The notes under the pieces were generated by a model. That model was not told the origin of the DNA. It ran no database searches and saw nothing but the letters and a program-made list of their open reading frames with translations. Shown here in pieces: positions 1 through 13,477 of a stretch of DNA of 64,000 nucleotides. Both the position numbers and the translations under genes were made by a program. Source of the stretch: Microglena sp. YARC (lineage: Eukaryota > Chlorophyta > Chlorophyceae > Chlamydomonadales > Chlamydomonadaceae); the NCBI GenBank assembly GCA_022414725.1, contig CM039464.1, positions 61,274,614 through 61,338,613 on the forward strand, read 5' to 3'. The first letter of the stretch is position 1, and each line of letters begins with the position of its first letter.

Positions 1-3000
1 AATATTGTTGTTTCAGAGATGGAGAGTCTTTTCAGAGGTGTTCAGTGAACACGTTTAAAATAGGGATTGATGTGAGCCTCCGGCATAATTTCATCACAGT
101 ATTTATTTTTGTTGAAATGATTGGTTGTTCCAGAGATGGAGAGTCTTTTCAAGAGTGTTCATGTGAACACGTTTAAATAGGGATTTGATTGTGAGCCTCC
201 CGGCAATTCTTCAGTATTTTATTTTTTGTTGAATAATTGTTTGTTTCCAGAGATGGGAGAGTGCTTTTTCAGATGTGTTCTGTGAACACGTTTTAAAACA
301 GGGATATGATGTGAGTCTCCGGCAATTCTTCAGTTTTATTTTTTGTTGAATAATGTGTTGTTCCAGAGATTGGAGAGTCTTTTCAGAGGTGTTCATGTGA
401 ACACGTTTAAAATAGGGATTGAATTGAGGCCTGCCGGCATTCTTCAGTATTTTATCTTTTTGTTGAAATTAATTATTGTTCCGAGAATGGAGAGTCTTTT
501 CAGAGGTGTTCATGGTGAACACGTTAATAGGGATTGATGTGAGCCTCCGGCATTCTTCAGTATTTATTTTTTGTTGAAAATAATTGTTGTTCCAGAGATG
601 GAAAGTCTTTTCAAAAGGTGTTATGTGAACACGTTTTAAAATATGGATTGATGTGAGCTCCGGCAATCTTCAGTATTTATTTTTTTGTTGAAATAAATTG
701 TTGTTCCAGAGATGGAGAGTCTTTTCAGAGGTGTTCATAGTTGAACACGTTTAAAATAGGATTTGATGTGGAGCCTACGGCATTCTTCAGTATTTAATTT
801 TTTGTTGAAAAATAGTTGTTCCAGAGATGGAGAGTCTTTTCAGAGGTGTTCATGTGAAACGTTTTAAAATAGGGATTGAATGTGAGCTCCGGCAAATTCT
901 TCAGTATTTATTTTTTGTTGAATGAAAACCAATTGTTGTTCCAGAGATGGAGGAGTCCTTTTCAGAGGTGTTCATGTTGAACACGTTAAATAGGGATTGA
1001 TGTGAGCGATCCGGCAGTTCTCAGTATTTATTTTTGTTGAATAATTTGTTTGTTCCAGAGATGGAGAGTCCTTTCAGAGGTGTTCATTGTGAAACGTTTA
1101 AAATAGGGATTGATTGTGAGCCTCCGGCATTTTCAGTATTTATTTTTTGTTGGAAAATAATTGTTGTTCATGGAGATGGAGAGTCTTTTCAGAGGTTGTT
1201 CATGTGAACACGTTTTAAAATAGGGATTGAATGTTGAGCCTCCGGCATTCTTCAGTAATTTTATTTTTTGTTTGAAATAATTTGTTGTTTCCAGAGATGG
1301 AGAGTCTTTTCAGAGGTGTTTCAATGTGAAACACGTTTAAATAGGGATTTGATGTGAGCCTCCGGCAATTCTTTCAAAGTATTTATTTTTTGTTGAATAA
1401 TTGTTGTTCAGAGATGGAGAGTCTTTTCAGAGGTTGTTATGTGGAACAGTTTAAAATAGGGATTGATGTGAGCCTCCGGCATTCTTTCAGTATTTAATTT
1501 TTTGTTTGAAATAATTGTTTTGTTTCCCAGAGATGGAAGAGTCTTTTCAGAGGTGTTCCATGTGGAACACGTTTAAAACAGGGATTGATGTGAGTCTCCG
1601 GCATTCTTAAGTATTTATTTTTTGTTGAAATATTGTTGTTCCAGAGATGGAAGAGTCTTTTTCAGAGGTGTTCATGTGAACACGTTTAAAATAGTGGGAT
1701 TGATGTGAGCCTGCCGGCATTCTTTAGTATTTATTTTTTGTTTGAAAATAAATTGTTGTTCCAGAGATGAGAGTCTTTTTCAGAAGGTGTTTCATGTGAA
1801 CACGGTTTAAAATAGGGATTGATGTGAGCCTCGGCATTCTCAGTATTTATTTTTTTGTTGAAATAATTGTTGTTCCAGAGATGGAGAGTCTTTTCAGAGG
1901 TGTTCATGTGAACACGTTTAAAATAGGGATGGATGTGAGCCTCCGGCAATCTTCAGTATTTATTTTTTTGTTGGAAATAATTGTTGTTCCAGGAGATGGA
2001 GAGTCTTTTCAGTGGTGTTCCTGTGAACACGTTTAAAATAGGGAATTTGATGTGAGCCTCCGGCATTCTTCAGTATTTATTTTTTGTTGAATCAATTGTT
2101 GTTTCCAGGATGGAGAAGTCTTTTCAGAAGGTGTTCATGTGAACACGTTTAAAATGGGATGTGATGTGAGCCCTCCGGCATTCTTCAGTATCTTATTTTT
2201 TGTTGAAATAATTGGTTGTCCAGAGATGGAGAGTCTTTTCAGAGGTGTTCATGTGAACACGTTTTTTAAAATAGGGATTGAGTGAGCCTCCGGCAAGTCT
2301 TCAGTATTTAATTTTTTTGGTTGAAACAACTTTGTTTTGTTCAGAGAATGGAGGAGTCTTTTCAGTGGTGTGTTCATGTGAACACGTTTAAAATAGGGAT
2401 TGATGTGAGCCTCCGGCGATTCTTCAGTATTTATTTTTTGTTGAATCCAATTGTTTGTTTTCCAGAGATTGGAGAGTCTTTTCAGAGGTGTTCAAATGTG
2501 AACACGTTTAAAATAGGGATTGATGTGAGCGCTCCGCATTCTTCAGTCTTTCATTTTTTTTGTTAGAAATAATTGTTGTTCCAGAGTGGAGAGTCCTTTT
2601 CAGAGGTGTTCATGTGAACACGTTTAAAATAGGGATTGATGTGAGCCTCCGGCATTCTCAGTATTTTATTTTTTGTTTGAAATATTGTTGTTCCAGAGAT
2701 GGAGGAGTCCTTTTCAGAGGTGTTTCATGTGAAACACGTAAAATAGGGAATTGATGTGAGCCTCCGGCATTCTTGCAGTATTTATTTTTTTGTTGAAATA
2801 ATTGTTGTTCCAGAGATGGAGAGTCCTTTTCAGAGGTGTTCATGTGAACACGTTTAAATACGGGATTGATGTGAGCTCCGGCATTTCTTCAGTATTTATT
2901 TTTTTCGTTGAAATATTGTTGTTCCATGAGATGGAGAGTCTTTTGCAGAGGTGTTCATGTGAAACGTTTAAAATAGGGATTGATGTGAGCCTCCGGCATT

Positions 3001-6000
3001 CTTCAGTATTTATTTTTTTGTTGAAATAATTGTTGTTGCCAGAGATTTGGAGAGTCCTTTTTCAGAGGTGGTTCATTGAACACGTTTAAAATAGGATTGA
3101 TGTGAGCTCCGGCATTCCTTCAGTTATTTATTTTTTGTTGTTTAAATAATTTTGTTCCAGAGATGGAGAGGTCCTTTTCAGAGGTGTTCATGTGAAACAC
3201 GTTTAAACTACGGATTGATGTGAGCATCCGGCATTTCTTCAGTATTTATTTTTTGTTGAAATAATTGTTGTTCCAGAGATGGAGAGTCTTTTCAGAGGTG
3301 TTCAAACATGTGGAACACGTTTAAAAATAGGGATTGATGTGAGCCTCCGCAGTTCTTCAGTATTTATTTTTTTGTTGAAATATTTTTGTTCCCAGAGATG
3401 GAGAGTGCTTTTTTCAGAGGTGTTTCATGTGAACACGTTTAATAGGGGATTGATGTGAGCCTCCGGCATTTTCAAGTATTTTATTTTTTTGTTGAAATAA
3501 TTGTTGTTCCAGAGAATGGAGAGTCTTTTTAAGAGGTGTTCTGTGAACACGTTTAAAATAGGGATTGATGTGAGCCTCCGGCATTTCTTCAGTATTTAGT
3601 TTTTGGTTGAATCAATTGTTGTTCCGAGGAGATGGAAGAGTCTTTTCAGAGGTGTTCATGTGCAACACGTTAAACCATAGGGATTGATGTGAGCCTCGGC
3701 ATTCTTCTTTCTTCAGTTATTTTCTTTTTGTTGATATACTTGTTGTTCCAGAGATGGAGAGTCTTTTCAGAGGTGTTCATGTGAACAAGTTTAAATAGGG
3801 AATTGATGTGAGCCTCCGGCATTCTTTAGTTAATTTTATTTTGTTTGAAATAATTGTTGTTCCAGAGATGGAGAGTCGTTTTCCAAAGTCTTCATGTGAA
3901 CAGTTTAAAATAGGGATTGATGTGAGCCTCTCGGCATTCTTCAGTATTTTAATTTTTTGTTTGAAATAATTGTTTGTTCCAGAGATGGAGAAGTCCTTTT
4001 GAGAAGTTGTTTTCATAGTGAAACACGTTTAAAATAGGGATTGATGTGAGGCTCCGGATTCTTCAGTATTTATTTTTTTGTTGAAAATAATTGTGGTTCC
4101 AGAGATGGGAGAGTCTTTTCAAGAGGTGTCATGTGGAACATCGTTTAAAATAGGGATTGATGTGAGCCTCCGGCATTCTTCAGTATTTTATTTTTTTTGT
4201 TGAAATAATTTTTGTTTCCAGAGATGGAGAGTCTTTTCAGAGGTGTTTCATGTGGAACACGTTTAAAAAGGGATTGATGTGAGCATCCGGCATTCTTCAG
4301 TATTTATTTTTTTGAATAATTGTTGTTCCAAGAGATTTTGGAGAGTCTTTTTCAGAGGTGTGTCATGTGAACACGTTTTAAAATCAGGGATTGATGTGAG
4401 CCTCCGGCATTCTTCAGTATTTATTTTTTGTTGAAATAATTGTTGTTCAGTTAGATGGAGAGTCCCTTTTGAAAGAAACTGTTCATGTGAACACGTTTAA
4501 AATAGGGATTGAATGTGAGGCCTCCGGCATTCTCAAGTATTTATGTTTTGTTGAATAATTGTTGGTTCCAGAGATGGAGAGTCTTTTCAGAGGTGTTCAT
4601 GGTGAACACGTTTTAAAATAGGGATTGTTATGTGAGCCTCCGCTTCTCGTATTTATTTTTTGGTTGATAATAATTGTTGTTCCAGAGATGGAGAGTCTTT
4701 TCAGAGGTGTTCTGTGAACAACGTTTAATAGGGATGATGTGGAGCCCTCCGGCATTCTTCAGTATTTATCTTTTTTGTTGAAATAATTGTTGTTCCAGAG
4801 ATGGGAGTGTCTTTTCAGAGGTGTTCATGGTGAACACGTTTTTTAAAATAGGGATTGAATGTGAGCCTCGGCATTCTTCAAGTATTTATTTTTTGTTAAA
4901 TATTGGTTTTGTCCAGAGATGCAGAGTCTTTTCAGAGGTGTTCATTGTGAAACGTTTTAAAATAGGGATGATGTGAGCCTCCGGCATTCTTCAGTTTTAT
5001 TTATTTTTGTTGAAATAATTGTTGTTCCAGAGATGGAGAAGTCTTTTCAGAGGTGTTTCATGGTGAAACAAGTTTTAAATAGGGGATTGATGTGAGCCTC
5101 CGGCATTCTTCAGTATTTCCTTTTTTGTTGAAATAATGTTGTTAGAAGACGGAGAGTCTTTTCAGAGGTTGTTTCATGTGAACACGTTTAAAAATAGGGA
5201 TGTGTTGAGCCTCCGGCATTCTTCAGTATTTATTTTTTGTTGAATAAATTGTTGTTGCAGAGATGGAGAGTCTTTTCAGAGGTTGGTTCATGTGGAACAC
5301 GTTTAAAATTAGGATTGATGTGAGTCTCCGGCATTCTTATCAGTATTTATTTTTTGTTGAAATAATTGTTGTTCCAGAGATGGAGAGTCTTTTTCCGAGG
5401 TGTTCATGTGAACACGTTTTGAAGAATAGGGATTGATGTGAGCCTCCGGCTTCTTCAGTATTTCTTTTTGGTTTGAAAATAATTGTGTTCAGAGATGGCA
5501 GAGTCTTTTCACAAGGTGTCATGTGAACACGTTTAAAAATAGGATTTTATGTGAGCCTCCGGGCATTCTTCAGTATTTATTTTTTTGTTGAAATAATTGT
5601 TGTTCCAGAGATGGAGAGTCTTTTCAGAAGGTTGTTCTATGTGAACACGTTTAAAATAGGGATTGAATGTGAGCCTCCGGCATTCTCAGTATTTATTTTT
5701 TGTTGAATAATTGTTGTTCCAGAGATGGAGAGTCTTTTCAGAGGTGGTTCATGTGAACACGTTTAAAATAGGGATTGATGTGAGCCTCACGGCATTCCTT
5801 CAGTATTTATTTTTTGTTTGAAATAATTGTTGTTCCAGAGATTGGAGGAGTCTTTTCAGAGGTGTTCAATGTGAACACGTTTTAACTAGGGATTGATGTG
5901 GAGCCTCCGGCATTCTTCAGTATTATTTTTTTTGTTGAAATTAATTGGTTGTTCAGAGATGCAGAGTCTTTTCAGAGGGTGTTATGTGAACACGTTTTAA

Positions 6001-9000
6001 AATAGGGATTGATGTGAGCCTCCGGCATTCTCAGTATTTATTTTTTGTTGAAATAATTGTTGTTCCAGAGATGGAGAGGTCTTTTCCATAGGTGTTTCAT
6101 GTGAACACGTTAAAATAGGGATTGATGTGAGCCTCCGGCATTCTTCAGTATTTATTTTTTGTTTGAAATAAATTGTTGTTTCCAGAGACGGAAGAGTCTT
6201 TTCAAGAGGTGTTCATGTGAACACGTTTAAAATAAGGGATTTGAATGTGAGCCTCCGGCATTCTTCATGTTTATTTCTTTTTTTTGTTGAAATAATTGTT
6301 GGTCCAGAGATGGAGAAGTCTTTCAGAGGTGTTCTGTGAACACGTTTAAAAATAGGGATTTGAATGTGAGCCTCCGGCATTCTTCAGTGATTTTATTTTT
6401 GTTGAAATAATTGTTTGTTCCAGAGATGGAGAGTCTTTTTCAGTGTTGTGTTCATTGAACACGTTTTTAAAAAGTGATGTGAGCCCCGGGCATTCTTCAG
6501 TATTTATTTTGTTGTTGAAGATAATTGTTGTTCCACGAGGATGGATGAGTCCTTTTCAGAGGTGTTCATGTGAACACGTTTAAAGACAGTGGATTGATGT
6601 GAGTCTCCGGCATTCTTCAGTATTTATTTTTTCCTTGAATAATCTGTTGTTTCCAGAGATGGAGAGTCTTTTTCAGAGGTGTTCATGTGAACACGTTTAA
6701 AATAGGGATTGATTGAGCCTCCGGCATTCCTTCAGTATTTATTTTTTTTTGTTGAAAATTAATTGTTGTTTCCAGAGATGGAGAGTCTTTTCAGGAGGTG
6801 TCATGTGAACACGTTTAAAATAGGGATTGGGCTGTATTTAATTTTTTGTTGAAATAATTGTTTGTTTCCAGAGATGGAAGTCTTTTTCAAAGGTGTTTCA
6901 TGGAACACGTTTAAAATAGGGATGATTGGCCTCCGGCATCTTCGTTATTTATTTTTGTTGAATATTGTTGTTCCAGAGATGGAGAGTCCTTTTCAGAGGT
7001 GTTCATGTGACAGTTTAATTAAAGGATTTGAGATGTGAGCCTCCGGCATTCATCAGTATTTCATTTTTTGTTGAAATGATTGTTGTTCAAAATAGAGTCT
7101 TTTTTCAGGGTGTTCATGTGATGACGTTTAAAAATGGGATTGAATGTGAGCCTCCGGCATTCTTCAGTATTTTTATTTTTTGTTGAAATAATTGTTGTTC
7201 AGAGATGGAGAGTCTTTCAGAGGTGTTCATGTGAACAGAGTCGTTTAAAGGCGATAGTATTTATTTTTTGGATTGATGGGAGTCTTTTCAGAAGGTGTTC
7301 CGTGAACACGTTTTAAAATAGGGTTGATGTGAGCGTCCGGCATTCTTCAGTATTTATTTTTAGTTGAAGATAATTATGTGTACCAGAGATGGAGAGTCTT
7401 TTCAGAGGTGTTCATGTGAACACGTTTAAAATAGGGATTGATGAATGAGCCTCCGGCATCTTCAGTATTTATTTTTTGTTGAAATCAATTGTTGTTCCAG
7501 AGATGGAGAGTCTTTATTCAGAGGTGTTCATGTGAACACGATTTAAAATAAAGGGATTTGATGTGAGCCTCCGGCAATCTTCAGTATTTATTTTTTGTTG
7601 AAATCAATTGTTGTTCTCAGAGATGGAGAGTCTTTTCAGAGGTGTTGTTCATGTGAACACGTTTAAAATAGGGATTGATGTGAGCCTGCCGGCATTCTTC
7701 AGTATTTATTTTGCTTTGAATAATTGTTGTTCCATGAGATGGAGAGTCTTTTCAGAGGTGTTCATGTGAACACGTTTAAAATAGGGATTGAATGTGAGCC
7801 TCCCGTCATTCTTCAGTATTTATTTTTTGTTGAAAGTCCTCTGTTTCAATTGTTGTTCCAGAGATGGAGAGTCTTTTTCAGAGGTGTTCATGTGAACACC
7901 GTTTTAAAAATAGGGATTGAGTGAGCCTCCGGCATTCTTCAGTATTTATTTTTTGTTGAAATAATTGTTGTTCCAGAGATGGAGAGTCTTTTTCAGAGTG
8001 TTCATGTGTTGAAATAATTGTTGTTCACGTTTAAAATAGGGATTGATGTGAGCCTCCGGCATTCTTCAGTATTTATTTTTTTGTTGAAATAAATTGTTGT
8101 TCCAGAGATGGAGAGTCTTTTTCAGAGGTGTTCATGTGAACACGTTTAAATAGGGATTGATGTGAGCCTCCGGCATTCTTCAGTATTTATTTTTGTTGAA
8201 ATAATTGTTGTTCCAGAGATGGAGAGTCTTTTTCAGAGGGTGTTCATGTGAACACGTTTTAAAATAGGGATTGATGTGAGCCTCCGGCCATTCTTCAGTA
8301 TTTATTTTTTTGTTGAAATAAATTGTTGTTCCAGAGAATGGAGAGTCTTTTCAGAGGTGTTCATGTGAACACGTTTAAAATAGGGATTGATGTGAGCCTC
8401 CGGCATTCTTCAGTATTTATTTTTTGTTGAAATAATTGTTGTTCCAGAGATGGAGAGTCTTTTTCAGAGGTGTTTCATGTTGAACACGTTTAAAATAGGG
8501 ATTGATGTAGCCTCCGGCATTCTTTCAGTATTTATTTTTTGTTGAAATAATTGTTGTTCCAGAGATGGAGAGTCTTTTCAGAGGTGTTCATGTGAAACAC
8601 GTTTAAAATAGGGATTGATGTGAGCCTCCGGCATTCTTCAGTATTTATTTTTTTGTTGAAATAATTGTTTGTTCCAGGAGATGGAGAGTCCTTTTCAGAG
8701 GTGTTCATGTGAACACGTTTAAATAGGGATTGATGTGAGCTCCGGCAATCTTCAGTATTTCTTTTTTGTTGAAATAATTGTTGTTCAGAGATAGAGAGTC
8801 AGAGGTGTTCATGTGAGTGTTGAGCTTAGTTTTGTTGACATCAACTTTTGTTCCAGTGGAGAGTTTTTCAGAGTGTGGAACACGTTTAAAATAGGGATGT
8901 GAGGCATTAGATGTACTATATTGCCCCCACGTTTCATAGGATTGATGTTGAAATAAATTGTTGTTCCAGAGATGGAGAGTCTTTTTCAGAGGTGTTCATA

Positions 9001-11696
9001 GTGAACAAGTTTAAATAGGGATTGATGTGAGCCTCCGGCATTCTTCAGTATTTATTTTTTGTTGAAATAATTGTTGTTCCAGAGATGGAAGAGTCTTTTC
9101 AGAGGTGTTCATGTGAACAGTTTTAAAATAGGGATTGATGTGAGCAGTCCGGCATTCTTCAGTATTTATATTTTGTTGAAAATAATTGTTGTTCCAGAGA
9201 TGGAGAGTCTTTTCAGAGGTGTTCATGTGAACACGTTTAAAATAGGGATTGATGAGCCTGGCACTTCAGTATATTTTTGTTGAAATAATTGTTGTTCCAG
9301 AGATGGAGAGTCTTTTCAGAGGTGTTCATGTGAACACGTTTAAAATAGGGATTGATGTGAGCGGCATTCTTCAGTATTTATTTTTTGTTGAATAATTGTT
9401 GTTCCAGAGATGGAGAGTCTTTTCAGAGGTGTTCATGTGAACACGTTAAAATAGGATGATGTGAATTCTTCAGTATCCAGAGATGGAGAGTCTTTTCAGA
9501 GGTGTTCATGTGTTGGACCTCCGGCATTTCTTCAGATATTTTTTTGTTTGTTGATAAAATTTGTTGAGCAGGTTCAGACGGTGTCATGTGAACACGTTTA
9601 AATAGGGATGATGTGAGCGGCATTCTTCAGTAATTTAATTTTTGTGAAATAATTGTTGTTCCAGAGATGGAGAGTGAACACGTGAAAATGGGACGTTGGG
9701 ATATGCTCGCTGCATTTCTTCTTCAGATTTATTTTTTGGTTGAATAATTGTTGTTCCAGAGATGGAGAGATCTTTCAGAGGTGTTCATGTGAACACGTTA
9801 ATAGGATTGATGTGAGCCTCCGGCATTCTTCAGTAATTTATTTTTTGTTGAAATCAATTGTTTGTTCCAGAGATGGAGAGTCTCTTTCAGAGGTGTTTCA
9901 TGTGAACACGTTTAAAATAGGGATTGATGTGAGCCTCCGGCATTCTTCAGTATTTATTTTTTTTGTTGAAATAATTTTTGTTCCAGAGATGGAGAGTCTT
10001 TTCAGAGGTGTTCATGTGAACAACGTTTAAAAAAATAGGGATTGATGTGAGCACCTCCGGCATTCTTCAGTATTTCTTTTTTGTTGAAATAATTGTTGTT
10101 CCAGAGATGGAAGAGTCTTTTCAGAGGTGTTCATGTGAACACGGTTTAAAATAGGGATTGATGTGAGCCTGCCGGCATTCTTTCAGTATTTATTTTTTGT
10201 TGAAATAATTGTTGTTCCATACTGAGAATTGTCCCCTTCAGACGTCTCTTCAAATTGTGATCATGTATTAACGGTTCTGATGATGTGAGACACGTCTCCG
10301 GCAGTTCTTCAGTATTTTATTAGAGATTCTTTTGAGGTGTTCACACGTTTAAAATAGGGATTGATGTGAGCCTCGGCATCTTCAGTATTTATTTTTTGTT
10401 GAAATAATTGTTGTTAGAGATGGAGAGTCTTTTCAGAGGTGTTCATGTGAAACACGTTTAAAATAGGGATTGATGTGAGCCTCCGGCATTCTTCAGTATT
10501 TATTTTTTGTTGAAATAATTGTTGTTCCAGAGATGGAGAGTCTTTTCAGAGGTGTTTCATGTGAACACGTTTAAAATAGGGATTGATGTGAGCCTCCGGC
10601 ATTCTTCAGTATTTATTTTTTGTTGAAATAATTGTTGTTCCAGAGATGGAGAGTCTTTTCAGAGGTGTTTCATGTGAAACACGTTTAAAAATAGGGATTG
10701 ATGTGAGCCTCCGGCATTCTTCAGTATTTATTTTTTGTTGAAATAATTGTTGTTCCAGAGATGGAGAGTCTTTTCAAGAGGTGTTCATGTGAACACGTTT
10801 AAAATAGGGATTGATGTGAGCATCCGGCATTCTTCAGTATTTATTTTTTGTGAAATAATTGTTGTTCCAGAGATGGGAGAGTCTTTTCAGAGGTGTTCAT
10901 GTGAACACGTTTTAAAATAGGGATTGATGTGAGCCTCCGGCATTCTTCAGTATTTATTTTTTGTTGAAATAATTGTTGTTCCAGAGATGGAGAGTTTTTC
11001 AGAGGTGTTCATGTGAACACGTTTAAAATAGGGATTGATGTGAGCCTCCGGCATTCTTCAGTATTTATTTTTTGTTGAAAGAATTGTTGTTCCAGAGATG
11101 GAGAGTCTTTTCAGAGGTGTTCATGTGAACACGTTTAAAATAGGGATTGATGTGAGCCTCCGGCATTCTTCAGTATTTATTTTTTGTTGAAATAATTGTT
11201 GTTCCAGAGATGGAGAGTCTTTTCAGAGGTGTTCATGTGAACACGTTTAAAATAGGGATTGATGTGAGCCTCCGGCATTCTTCAGTATTTATTTTTTGTT
11301 TGAAATAATTGTTGTTCCAGAGATGGAGAGTCTTTTCAGAGGTGTTCATGTGAACACGTTTAAAAATAGGGATTGATGTGAGCCTCCGGCATTCTTCAGT
11401 ATTTATTTTTTGTTGAAATAATTGTTGTTCCAGAGATGGAGAGTCTTTTCAGAGGTGTTCATGTGAACACGTTTAAAATAGGGATTGAGGTGAGCATCCG
11501 GCATTCTTCAGTATTTATTTTTTGTTGAAATAATTGTTGTTCCAGAGATGGAGAGTCTTTTCAGAGGTGTTCATGTGAACACGTTTAAAATAGGGATTGA
11601 TGTGAGCCTCCGGCATTCTTCAGTATTTATTTTTTGTTGAAATAATTGTTGTTCCAGAGATGGAGAGTCTTTTCAGAGGTGTTCATGTGAACACGT
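1..11696 (+). repeat. 112-bp satellite array, left arm
   Basis: Head-to-tail tandem array, roughly 100 units. The period is 112 bp, measured between successive GAGAGTCTTTTC motifs at 11101, 11213 and 11326 (the last step carries one extra T). Each unit contains the near-palindrome GTGTTCATGTGAACAC, then TTTAAAATAGGGATTGATG, GAGCCTCCGGCATTCTTCAG, a T-rich stretch and AATAATTGTTGTTCCAGAG. Units from about 10400 to 11690 are almost identical. Units from 1 to about 8000 carry many one-base indels at homopolymers, which looks like unpolished long-read sequence more than natural divergence. Short scrambled stretches occur near 8810-9000, 9440-9700 and 10216-10330. Small ORFs inside the array are frame accidents. 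Confidence 0.97.
11692..11696. repeat. Target-site duplication, left copy
   Basis: CACGT directly before the left LTR. It matches CACGT at 19266-19270 directly after the right LTR and lies at the same point of the satellite unit (GAACACGTTTAAAA). Five bases is the usual Ty1/copia target duplication. Confidence 0.9.
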
Positions 11697-11994
11697 TATC
11701 AGCTTGGATAACTCTCCGGAGAGTGGACTTTGTGTGTGCAGCACGCCAATCTATAAATGCGGAGACGAGAATAAGTTACAAGCACAGGAGACCCATTAAG
11801 GGGCAACAGTGGAGGAAAGGGGGCGGTAGCCTGGAACCTGATCAGGGTACAGGCTAGACAGCGCGTGTCAGAAGAACCGATGACGCAGTCAACAGGAAGC
11901 TGACATAGTACTGTCAGGACCGATAGTTCTAAGGGAGTACACAAGGAGTCACCAAGACATAAAACAAGCGAGAGCACCGCTATTCATGCTGATA
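11697..11994 (-). repeat. Left LTR (3' LTR of the element)
   Basis: 298 bp, starting TATCAG and ending CTGATA on the plus strand, a 6-bp terminal inverted repeat in place of the common TG...CA ends. It differs from the right LTR at about four positions. Just inside it, at 11995-12045, CTCCACCTAT occurs twice. On the minus strand this reads ATAGGTGGAG immediately before the LTR, a reasonable polypurine-tract candidate. Confidence 0.93.
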
Positions 11995-13477
11995 CTCCAC
12001 CTATGACGCAGGTGACATACAATACTAGTACTCCACCTATGGCACTGGGGACATAGAACCATAAACTGGTAGCAAATAAAAATTATTAAGGAACGGCGGA
12101 AAAACAGGAAACCAGAAGAAAGCCTTGCCTAAAATAAGAGGATGAGAAAGGATGAACCAAAAACCACTGTAGTACTCCGAAAATGTAGCAGCAAAAAACT
12201 TGGGTCATACCGAGCTGAGCTGAGACCAAAATGGAAATGTAACCATCCATGGTAAGCGCAAAAATACTATTCATCCAGAATAGTAGGCACCAAACCAGAA
12301 AAATCACAGGGAGGCCAAACAGAAATCAATCCTAATACCAAAGGAAGGGGAACAACGGTGACTGAAAGAACCGAGAACTTAACCTAAAGAGAAGACTGAA
12401 AAAATCGTATATCAAAGTTGGGGAACAACGGTATAGAAAACCCGATCCGGGAATAGGAACCCAACGCCAATCAATGATAACCAAAGAGACGGATTGAAAT
12501 ATCGTGTGAGCGCAGCACACGAAAGAATCAAAGCCTAAAGGACGCAGACAAGAGGACACTAAAGACTACGATGGAAAAAAAAAAGTCGATGGAAAAATCC
12601 ACTACCTTAAAAACTATTCTTAGCATAGAATTCATGACTAGGTTGGGATGAAAAAACCATGATGAACTGGTTTCTCACTCAAAGATGGAAGTAAGAAGAT
12701 GTATGAAACTTAATTATCATAAATCCCCAGCTACGGCACTAACGAAAAACAGTCTAAGAGGTGGGTATCGCACCGCAAAGAACTCATGCACTCAAGACAA
12801 ACCAAGCGCCTAACTAAAGCAAACCAAACTTGCAGCAACTGAAAAAATCCATAGGATGCGAAGTTAAAATTTTCAAGAAACTTGTAACCAACAAAGGAAA
12901 CACAGTTCAATGAACAATAGAAGGGTAGATGTACAACCATAGTACATAAAACCTATTGTCCACCTGAAAAATAGTAAACGCATAAAAAGGACTTCAAAGA
13001 ATTTACTGCAAAGGATGGACTGAAAGGGCGCTTGAAATACACTCGGAAAACAAGAAAGAGGTGAGCGGCGGTACATCTGCAAGTACAACTGCAAGATTAT
13101 CCAGCCCACCAATTCACAGTAAAATCCGAAGGGAAACAACTACTACACTCCACAAAAAGTTCCAATCACATGAGGGGCTGGTGATCTAAAAACAGTGTGG
13201 AGTAAAAAAGAAATAGCTAATCTATGATGAGCTCCACCGAACGAACCATCTGCCTATGGAACTAAGAGTCAGAAACCATCAAGACGCTATAACGGTGGTC
13301 TGAATAAAGTACCACCTTCCACCAAAACCAAGAAAGACAGCTGAAAGGAAGCTGCCTAAACAAAGCGTCGTAACGCTCCACCAATCTAGACTACCCTATA
13401 AGTCAGTCTAGGAGGTGCTGAGGAATAGGCACTCACACATAGGGCCATGTTAACCTACGTATGAGAACCAGCAGCAC
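11995..13477 (-). other. Non-coding 3' part of the element (expected RT/RNase H position)
   Basis: In a complete copia element this segment after integrase would encode reverse transcriptase and RNase H. All three minus frames are broken by frequent stops. The longest pieces are 70-90 codons and rich in F, L, C and S. I see no YVDD-like catalytic motif, no KARLV-type motif and no RNase H block. It seems to be unrelated filler or a very decayed tail. I see no other gene in it. Confidence 0.6.

Noticed and set aside
1..11690. Satellite as a CRISPR array or as coding repeats
   Set aside because: The whole 112-bp unit repeats with no unique spacers, and ORFs in it appear in several frames on both strands only because of the repetition.
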